A stretch of 64,000 bases of DNA from Larix kaempferi (Eukaryota; Streptophyta; Pinopsida; Pinales; Pinaceae): the NCBI GenBank assembly GCA_027924585.1, contig BSBM01000597.1, positions 889,501 through 953,500 on the forward strand, read 5' to 3'. The translations under genes were made by a program, and so were the position numbers. How positions within the stretch are numbered: position 1 is the stretch's first letter; each line of letters opens with the position of its first letter. Below the pieces are notes generated by a model. That model searched no databases. It saw nothing but the letters and a program-made list of their open reading frames with translations, and was not told the origin of the DNA. Positions 55,593-64,000 of this stretch are shown piece after piece.

Positions 55593-58500
55593 ATGTCTTT
55601 GTTATCTCTGAATGTTAGAGGATTGGGTAAGGTGACTCGGGTTCAGGCCTTATCCAACCTATTCAAAGCTACTGACCCTACTATCATCTTGTTCTAGGAG
55701 ACCATGTGTGATGATCACTTTGCCATTCATAAGCTGAGTAAAATTCTTCCATCCTGGGAGGTGTCTGGTGTTAGTTCCTGTGGCCTATCGGAGGGCCTTG
55801 CGGTTGCCTGGGATCCTAATATATTTTCCCTTAAGTCTTTTTCCACTCCATGGGGTATATTATTAAAAGGATGTTTCTGTAGAAACAAGCATACAATTTC
55901 CATATTAAATTGCTATGCTCCCTATAGGGAGAGGCAAAGATTCTGGTTATCTTTACAGGGGTCTGGCATTCTGAACCTAAATGACTTGATTATTGCAGGG
56001 GACTTAAACTTAACTTGTCATGCTTCTGAAATTTGGGGATCAGCTGCCAGATTGGACGATTTGGCTGATTTCTTTTCACAGCTATTTCGGGATGCAGATT
56101 TAGTGGATGTAAAACCTCATATATTGTCCCCTACATGGACCAATGGCAGATTTGGTAGAGATGGTGTACATAAGCGTTTGGACAGATTTCTTGTCAAATC
56201 TGGATTATTGCATTTCTTTCAGAAACACCGGTCTTGGGTACATGACTGCAAATTCTCAGACCACTGGCCCATTGTGCTCCAATTTGATGATTCTATTTTT
56301 CCACATTCCTCTCCTTTCAAGTTCAATGCTTCTTGGATTAGTGATGACTCTTTCTGTTATATGTTAGATCTTATTGGAAAAATTGTGAGACTTCTGATAC
56401 AAATCCAGTCCTAAATTTTTGTCATAAATTAAAGGGTCTAAAAGAGTCTATTACTAAGTGGATCAGAGATAAAAAGATACAAGACAGACAGGAGTTATTG
56501 ACATTAGAAAAGAATCTACAGGATGCCATCTATGCAAACATAAATAACTCTCTCTCTATTGAATCATTTGAAATTATGAAGAAATTGAAGCAGAAAAAAG
56601 ATGAGATTCTATTACAAGAAGAAAGGGAATGGCGACTTAAGAGTCGTGCCATCTGGATCTCCCATGGGGATAAAAACACTAAATTTTTCCATTCGTTCGC
56701 ATCTGCTAGACGAAATTCTAAATATATATGGGAGATCATAGATGACAAAGGTGCTCAGTTGTCAGATCTAGATTGTATTAAAACAGAAGCTGTATCATTT
56801 TTTAGTAACTTATACCTCGATCCTGGTGATTGTTGTATATCAGATCAGGTTAAAGTTGCTTCCTTATATCCTCGTTTCTTCTTTGAGCAGGAAGCCGACA
56901 GTCTACTAGATGAAGTCTCACTGGAAGAGATTGAGCAGACTTTGAAAGTTTTTGCTAAAGATAAAAGCCCCGAGCCAGATGGGTGGCCGGTGGAGCTTTA
57001 TCTTCATTTTTTTGACATGATGGGTTGTGAATTACAGGATTTAGTTAATTTCTCCAAGAATAATAGCTATATCCCGGGTGGGCTTAGTTCTACATTTGTT
57101 ACTCTTATTCCGAAAAAGGATAAGCCATTATCTTTTGGTGAATTTCGTCCGATCGCGCTCTGCAATTTGTTATACAAGCTCATCTCAAAAATTATTGCAG
57201 ATAGATTGAAGAGGGTTCTCTCAAAACATATCTCGGCAGAGCAATTTGGTTTTCTTGAAGGAAGACAGATACATGATGCAATAGGTATTGCTCAGGAATT
57301 GATGCACAATATTAAGATCTACAAGGAAAAAGCATTACTGCTCAAAATGGATTTGGTAAAAGCATATGACAGGGTTAACTAGTCTTTTCTCAGAATGGTT
57401 CTTATCAGAATTGGGATCCCTCCATTAATCATTAAGTGGATAATGGCCTGCATAACTTCTATGAACATCTCAGTGCTTATTAATGGCAGCCCATCTGATT
57501 TTTTCATCTGTTCCAAGGGGATTAGACAGGGTTGCCCCCTTTCACCTCTCCTTTTTATCTTGATTATGGATGGATTTAGTAGGTTGGTAAACGATGCTTT
57601 ATTAAAAGGCTATGTTAAAGGCATCAAGATTGCAAAAGATTGTGTTATATCACATATGTTGTTCACAGACGATGTACTGGTGGCTGGAGAGGACTCCATG
57701 GAGGAATGGGCTGCATACAAGGGCATTTTCCAGAATTTTTGTAGAGCCTCAGGTATGTTGATCAGCGCTGATAAATCAAACTTTTATCATAATTCACTAA
57801 TGGAGGAGCAGATTAAGGAAATACAATCAATCCTTCCTTATAATTGTTGTCCTATTGAACACGGCTTCAAATATCTAGGTTTCAATCTTAAGCCAAATAA
57901 CTATCAGAACAAGGATTGGTTTTGGCTGCTACGAAAGATTGAGGCACGTATCACACAGTGGTCATATAGACTCTTGTCTATTGGTGGGAAACTAGTTCTC
58001 GTGAAATTTGTTCTATCCAGCATTCCTGTATATTGGTTTTTCTTATTTGAAGTTCCATGCTATATCATTAAGATCATTAAAAGGTATTTTTTCAATTTTC
58101 TATGGTCTGGGACTGCTGATGGTTCAAAGCTTCACATGGCTGCGGTTGATTCTCTGTCTAGACCATATCGATTTGGCGGTTGGGGCATTAAGGATTTGGA
58201 GACTTTTAATATTGCTCTCAGACTGAAAAGTGCATGGAGGGTTTTGTTTGGAAAGACCCTTTGGTCTAGGATCATACATCTCAAATATATTAAAATAGAG
58301 GTTTCCAGTTGGATTAGAAATCCAAAGCTTAAAAGCTGGAATTTCTCCCCTATCTGGAGGGGCTTCATGAAAATATTTCACTGGATCAAGGACAACCTTC
58401 TTTGGCAAGTGGGTTCTGGAACATGCATCCGTGTTGGTGTTGATACGATTATTGGTTTTGATTTTGATTATACCCTGCCGGCTAGCATCACGTGCTATCT

Positions 58501-59716
58501 ACAGATTTTGGGTTTGTCCACTTTAAATACAATCCAGAATCAATGTGATGGGGATGTATCCAGTTCGAAGTGGTTGTCTGCTTGTGAGATAGGCCTATCG
58601 GGTTATCTAGCCTGTGTTTGGAAGAACTATATCAAAAATTTAGATGCAGCTGGTATCAGATTGTCCAATGATAAAGACGAGCTTCTGTGGAGGGGCAATC
58701 CTGCCTCTGGAATTGTTACTACACAATCTGCATATACTAGAATTGCTCAGGAGAAGTTCATTTTCCCTTAGGAATGGTGGTATAAAAGGATATGGGCTTG
58801 GAATATCCCACTAAAGCTGAAATGCTTCATTTGGTTAGTAATTAATGACAAGCTGAAGACATGGGACAACTTGTGCAAGTGGGGATGGAAAGGACCCAGC
58901 TTCTGTGCACTCTGTAAAATTGCAGCTGAAACTAAAAATCATCTTTTTGTCAATTGCTCCTTCACTTGCAAAGTCTGGGATGTGGTGTCTAAAAAGCTTA
59001 ATATTACACTTTGCTGGGATGTTGGTGACTTTAATAGTTGCTTATTAAATTGGTTCAGGAAATGTAAACAACACTTTTTTGTTGCTATTTGTATCCCATG
59101 GGCTGTTTGGTACATTAGAAACAGTGTTATTTTCCAGAATTTGGTACCTGACAGCGTTTACTGCAGCCTGATTGCATTGAACATGTTCTCATCATGTGTG
59201 ATGGACCAGCAGAAATTGAGGACAGTCAAAATTGGTAGTTTTGATTTCAGAGTGGAGCAGCCAGTGCTTTTCTTCGATGGTGCTTCAACTAATGGCTTAT
59301 GTGCTGTAGGGGGTGTTATTTACCTTAATGACTCTCATTTTTTTTCTGTCAGACTCAATTGTGGTTCTGGATCCAATATGAAGGCGGAGCTAATGGCACT
59401 TTGGTGTGTTCTAAAAGTTGCTAATATTTTTGGGCTGGTCAATATCAAGGTTTATGGTGATTCTCGGGTCACCATCAAATGGGCGATGGGAGAATTCAAG
59501 CTAAATGTCATGAATCTGCGACATTGGGAAAATATAACTCTTTTTGAAATATCCAAGCAACATAATATCAGCTTTGAACATATCTATAGAGAGCATAATG
59601 CTCGGGCATACAAACTTTCCAAACTTGCTCTCTCTGGCATGGAAGGTCATATTATCTGGGAGGAATGGCTTGACAATAGTATGCTGGACTGTGGGGATTT
59701 TTTCTTCCTTGACTGA
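55593..59716 (+). pseudogene. LINE ORF2: endonuclease, reverse transcriptase, zf-RVT and RNase H
   Basis: AP-type endonuclease from 55593: SLNVRGLG, LF-stop-ETM (expected QET; TAG 55695-55697), AGDLNLTCHASE and FSDHWPIVL. The frame shifts near 56415-56490. The reverse transcriptase has FRPIALCNLLYKLISKI, FLEGRQIHDAI, MDLVKAYDRVN-stop (TAG 57380-57382, expected W), GIRQGCPLSPLLF and the catalytic FTDD (HMLFTDDVLV; usually FADD). A further TAG at 58769-58771 precedes CFIWLVINDKLKTWDNLCKW and the zf-RVT cysteines/histidine (CALCKIAAETKNHLFVNC). RNase H follows with FFDGAS, MKAELMAL and GDSRV. The last conserved Asp (usually HN..AD.LA) is replaced in HNARAYKLSK. RNase H is typical of plant L1 lineages. 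Confidence 0.88.
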
Positions 59717-59959
59717 TCTGTAAATGGGTCTAGAGCCAGGTTTTATAATTGCTGGATAATATTTTGGCATCTTGTATGAGATGTGATATAAGTATCTTTT
59801 TGCCTAGGATATATTGATCGGCCTCAGATGCCCTATGCTACTGTTAAAGCTCCTTTGATGATCAGTATCAGATTCAGTTATGAATCATGAATTCTCATTG
59901 TACTATTTGATTCTTTTTGAATATCAATAGTAGTTTTTTTTTTTTTTTTCTGTGGAAAA

Positions 59960-60091
59960 AATTAAGTTCTCATTAAAAATATTTAATTTAATTTTTATTT
60001 ATTCAAATGTTTATTTTTGTTTAACTCCAAACATCAAATTTTTACTTGATTAATTTTCAATACAATAACAAATTTGTTACATGAATCGTAT

Positions 60092-60157
<66 letters not shown>

Positions 60158-60540
60158 CGATTCTGTTTTTTTATGTATTGGGTTTTTATTAAAAATATTT
60201 AATTTAATTTTTATTTATTCAAATATTTGAGTTTCAATTATCAATGTTTTACGTGATTAATTTTTTATATAAATTTTATATTTAATAACAAATATATATA
60301 TATATATAGATCAAACCACCAAAATTTCACATAACCATAACTATAATATAATATAATATATATATATATATGATGGTTTCCATTAAAAATATTTAATTTT
60401 TATTTATTCAAATGTTTATTTTTATTTTAACTCTAATCACCAATATTTCAAGTAACTAATTTCATATATAATATCTTAGGTTTAATAACAAATTTATTGC
60501 ATTATATATATATATAAGAGAGAGTCTCAAAATGTAAATA
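59960..60540. repeat. Degenerate AT-rich tandem array with (AT)n tracts
   Basis: Three units of roughly 150-190 bp start near 59970, 60180 and 60380. Each has the skeleton CATTAAAAATATTTAATTT, TTATTTATTCAAAT, a central CACCAA/TATTTCA-like piece, TAATAACAAAT and then an (AT)n run. The longest (AT)n is 60096-60151 (28 dinucleotides); others are near 60290-60308, 60350-60370 and 60504-60516. A related unit lies left of the LINE at 53085-53290. Confidence 0.65.
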
Positions 60541-60952
60541 AACACATATTAAAAAAGTTCGAAAGCTCATTACATGATTATGTTGACAATTCTTTTGTAT
60601 AAGTTTTGGATTTGCATTAACATGTACTTGTGCTAGGAAGTTTTGCACTTAAATTTCAAATTCACGGTAACTTGGAGAGTGTGTTGATTTCTTTGTATTT
60701 AAGCCTTGAAATATGATGGATTCATGTAACATTATTTGATCTTTTAGATTGTTGCATCTAGAGTAATGAGGTGCTTACAACTTAATATGGGTGAGATGTT
60801 GTGTAACCTGACATTGTCATAAAAAAAGAAATAAAAATGCAAATGATATCCCTTCAATAAAAATTAGATCCCTCTCGATGCTTAATAAATCTGATTTAAG
60901 ATGAGTCTATACTAATTACGTAGTTGTATTTTTAATTATGTTTAATACAATA

Positions 60953-61084
60953 GCATGACATTGTGCAAGATGTTCAAATAATGGTGTTAATGTGATGCAT
61001 GACATTGTGCAAGATGTTCAAATAATGGTGTTAATGTGATGCATGACATTGTGCAAGATGTTCAAATGATGGTGTTAATGTGAT
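60953..61084. repeat. 44-bp minisatellite, three copies
   Basis: Direct repeats beginning GCATGACATTGTGCAAGATG at 60953, 60997 and 61041. Copies 1 and 2 look identical; copy 3 differs by one base (AATGATGG for AATAATGG). Confidence 0.9.
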
Positions 61085-62500
61085 GACCATAACTTAATAA
61101 TTAAAAAAAAAAAGGAATGACATATGTTCCTAGTAATAACTGAGTTTATAAGTCTAAAACTCTAATTAAGATATTAATAATTGAATGATTCTACATTTTA
61201 GTCAAGTAAGACATTTTTTATCAATTTAACAAAATATGCAAAACTAGCTAACTTGGTAGAGTTGATGTATGCAAATGGAGGCGAATCCTAAGATATTGGT
61301 TTTAACAACACAAAAGTCTATAAAGAGATAGATGTCACTTTTTCAAAAGGGCAATGGTAGAATTTTGGTGTACATTGATTTTTTTGAGAAATTAATGTAA
61401 ATTCAACATCCTTAGTAACTTTTTGTAAACCTTGGGGATATGAAGGGTTGTAATTTGATTTGAGTAGTTTTGGTAATTGAAAGGTCAAAAAGTCAATGAG
61501 CATAACCATCATTATGAATTTTGTGATAAACAAAGGGATTTTCGCTCTCCCTTTGATTCGATTTTTTTAGAGTTTATTATTTTCAATTAATATCTCTATA
61601 AATAGACTTGGTGAATGTAATGTGCGCCAACAGAATTGATTGTCGAGTCAGTAAAGATCTAAATATTATTGTTAAAGGACTTTGTTGTAAGGTTTTTTTG
61701 ATAAAAGACCATGTTTGTGAATTTGCATGTTTAAACTAATGCATTTACATTGTTTGCTATGAGTGTTTTTGCTACATGACTTTGATCTATAAGTTGATAG
61801 GTACAACATCACATATTTCTTGAGGGAATGGTGGTGAAGTGAATGGAAATGCCTTGTTTGTGTTGTGTGAGGTAGTATAGAAGAGTTTTATGGTTCGGGT
61901 GTTGAGTGAGATCTATGTAAATTTTATAGATGGGTAGTTTGGTTAAGAATGGCAGCAAATGGATTATGTGTTGAGAGAAGCTTGTAGGTGTTTCCTTTTC
62001 CATGGTGATATCATATCCCGACATGGGGTGGTATCTACAATGGATACATATGGTTGGGTGGAAAATCACTCTTATATAGCTAGTTGCTTGGATCTTATTT
62101 GTCAAAAGATAAGTATTCTTTTGTATATGAATGTGAAAGGATTTTATTTTCTTCCTTTCATAAATATGTTTATTTATGCATGATGTATGTGTGGATAGAG
62201 TTTTTTTTCTGTTGTGTTTTACATTTATGCATTTCAATATACATTTCTTATTTATGAATTCAAATAATGGCCCATTGGGAAAAATTTATAAGCTTAAAAT
62301 TCGTAAATACCCTCTCCTATGGTCAAAATGATGGATAGAGATGTCACAACAAAAGCTAATAGAATCTATTTTAAAAACATGTTTAAAGACCCATGATCTG
62401 TTAATGCCGAGAAAGTTATTGTGCCGAGAGGCGCTTTACAGCCCAGTATGGGGGAGATCTTGTAACGTTTGTCCATGTTTGTCCATATTGTCAGCCATAA
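61085..62500. other. AT-rich DNA without recognised genes
   Basis: Open stretches on both strands (61809-62237 minus, 61959-62183 plus) overlap each other and show no domain I recognise. They read as low-complexity translations. A GC-richer patch at 62400-62465 (GCCCAGTATGGGGGAGATC) resembles a retroelement polypurine/terminus region, but no LTR partner is visible. Confidence 0.45.
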
Positions 62501-62509
62501 ACAAAAAAG

Positions 62510-62800
62510 AATAATACAAAGTAAGTAATAAATATTATGTCAGCCATTAATGTAGAAACATAAAAAGTTAAAAAAATATTATATTGGATATTACAAAGTA
62601 AAAAGTATTAAATATTATGTCGGCCATTAATGTAAAAACATAAGAAGTTAAAAAAATATTATAGTTGATAAGAAGTTAAAAAAAATATTATAGTCAATAT
62701 GAAAAGTAGAAACATAATATTATTCTCGACATAAAATAAAGAAGTAAAAAAAAAATATAGCCGACATAAAAACTAGAAATATAAGAAGTAAAAATGATAT
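62510..62800. repeat. Imperfect tandem repeats, about 80 bp
   Basis: AATATTATGTCAGCCATTAA near 62531 recurs as AATATTATGTCGGCCATTAA near 62611, each followed by AAAGTT/GAAGTT and AAAAAAATATTATA. Shorter degenerate copies of the latter continue to about 62800. Confidence 0.65.
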
Positions 62801-63319
62801 ACCTAGCCGAGGTTTACACCTTGGGAGATTTGATCCCTCTGGGTGCTTGATAGAACCTAGGATTTGGATCTAGGCTAGTGCATAATTTTCACTTATCCCC
62901 ATCTCTCAAAGATAATGACATAAAAATGGACTTGGAGAAAATAGTTTATATGAGTAAATTGAAAATTGTCTTATCCTTAAAAGTATGTTCTTTTTTTTTA
63001 TAATGAAGAATGATTTGTTACACTTGGTGGAAGAATCTACACTATCTAGATAGAGGATTTAAATTCAAACTTTGTAGCTTTAATTCCAAAGAAAAAAATT
63101 GACACTTTGAAGACTACATACTTATATCTTTATGTTATCTTATTTACAATAATGTATTAAACTATTTGTAATAGGTTAAATATTATTATTATGTCTATTA
63201 TGGGTGGGTGTTGGAACAGAAGTTTGTATTTCTTTCAAATTGACAAATTTGTGATGCCGTGGGAATAACATAAGAAGGCATGCACTCAATGAAAAAAAGA
63301 ATTTAAATATTAGCTGCAA

Positions 63320-63840
63320 TTGTGAATATTGATTTATGTATGGCCTATGATAGGGTAAATTAGCTTTTCTTAAGGTTATTGCTTATTAGGATGGGATGAA
63401 GTTGTAGACTAGATTATGGGAGGTTTATCCTTGGTAGATGCTTTATTGTGCTAATTATTGGATACCATTTGTTTTGTTCACATTTATCAAATTTCTTTAA
63501 GTAAGGATGTCCTTTACCATCTTACCTATTATTACCATGTTCGAAGGTTTAATCATGTTTATAAATGTTTTCAAAAGGAAAGGTGAACTAAAGAGGTTAT
63601 ACGTGGTTAGGATATAAAAATATCATTCATATATTCTTTGCTGATGATATTATGCTTATTATTTATAAGTTAATTAATAAGCTATAAAAAACATGTTTAA
63701 TCATGTTTATAAATGTTTTTAAAAGGACTGGTGAACTAAAGACGTTATCAATAGTTGGATATAAAAATATCACTTATATACTTTTTATTGATGATATTAT
63801 GCTTATTATTTATGGGTTAATTAACAAGCTATAAAATTTG
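63320..63840 (+). pseudogene. Decayed L1 reverse-transcriptase fragment with duplicated catalytic box
   Basis: Plus-strand frames give IDLCMAYDRVN (L1 motif D.SKAYDRV), then FLRLLLIRMG, GCPLPSYLLLP (usually GCPLSPYLF) and HIFFADDIMLI (catalytic FADD). A 148-bp direct duplication (63547-63694 and 63695-63838) repeats the last part, the second copy reading YILFIDDIMLI. Stops and frameshifts occur throughout. It belongs to a different, older LINE than 53313-59959. Confidence 0.7.
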
Positions 63841-64000
63841 AAGTAGCTTGTAGATCTATACGGGAAAGCGACAAAAATAGAGTTAATTTTTTTATTTTAT
63901 TGTTCAATGAGATCTTCAATAATATTAAGGCTCAAGCAAAAATTCCCTTTCCAATACATATATGGATGATCTAGACACTAGAGTAAAGTATCTAGATTTT

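Larger units (their letters stand above)
53313..59959 (+). mobile_element. Full-length L1-type LINE with RNase H, inactivated
   Basis: About 6.65 kb between the 15-bp direct repeats AATTAAGTTCTCATT at 53298-53312 and 59960-59974. It contains a 5' UTR (53313-53823), ORF1, ORF2 and a 3' UTR that ends in a T-run, CTGTGG and AAAAA. The direct repeats at both ends show that it is not 5' truncated. Four in-frame TAG codons and one frameshift inactivate it. Confidence 0.88.

Noticed and set aside
53824-59716. LINE as a host endonuclease/reverse transcriptase gene
   Set aside because: The 15-bp target-site duplication, ORF1/ORF2 layout, 3' tail and multiple stops identify a dead L1 LINE rather than a host gene.
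61809-62237. 142-codon minus-strand ORF
   Set aside because: Low-complexity His/Ile/Thr/Lys-rich translation of AT-rich DNA, overlapped by an equally unremarkable plus-strand frame; no domain, no promoter or splice signals.

Overview
This is plant nuclear DNA. The evidence is a spliced class II plant O-methyltransferase gene, Ty3/gypsy elements of plant lineages (a chromodomain chromovirus and Athila/Tat-like elements with tRNA-Asp-type primer sites), an L1 LINE carrying RNase H, a hAT-type non-autonomous element, and relics of plant receptor-like and AGC kinases. The low gene density, very long LTRs (about 3.8-3.9 kb) and deep nesting suggest a large genome, possibly a gymnosperm. The species cannot be settled from the sequence alone.

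Layout. 1-1.74 kb: the only intact host gene, a three-exon SAM-dependent O-methyltransferase (+). 1.74-5.6 kb: AT-rich intergenic DNA and a decayed AGC-kinase pseudogene (-). 5.6-50.2 kb: a receptor-like-kinase (RLK) pseudogene locus (-) filled by retroelements. It holds a solo chromovirus LTR (5623-9384, TSD GAAAT) and a first copy of RLK relic plus the 5' part of a gag-only Athila-like element (9385-14676). A breakpoint at 14677 leads into a truncated chromovirus LTR, a dead chromovirus body on the minus strand (16049-34284), its other LTR (34285-38873, itself hit by a 1,023-bp hAT-like element), a second copy of the RLK relic, and the complete gag-only element (39479-50191, TSD AGTTC). The order and shared flanks fit a tandem duplication of roughly 25-30 kb followed by loss of one chromovirus body through LTR-LTR recombination.

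Inside the chromovirus reverse transcriptase sits a young, apparently intact 13.3-kb Athila/Tat-like element (18219-31560, +, TSD ATCAC). Its two 1,476-bp LTRs look identical by eye except for one terminal base. It carries a leader ORF, a 2,031-residue gag-pol with five zinc knuckles and a second gag-like domain between protease and reverse transcriptase, and an 885-residue sense-strand third ORF with a nuclear-localisation-like motif and predicted coiled coils. The end of U5 plus the primer-binding site is repeated about six times just after the 5' LTR. This element is the most interesting object in the window.

50.2-64 kb: host-like flanking DNA with a 188-bp tandem duplication and a non-LTR fragment. 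A full-length but inactivated L1 LINE follows (53313-59959, 15-bp TSD), inserted in an AT-rich degenerate tandem array. The rest is microsatellites, a 44-bp minisatellite and, at the right edge, a decayed L1 reverse-transcriptase fragment with a duplicated catalytic box.

The elements form a time series. The Athila-like insert is fresh, CpG-rich and open; the LINE is moderately decayed, with several stops lying in CTAG; the chromovirus and gag-only element are older; the kinase relics are oldest.
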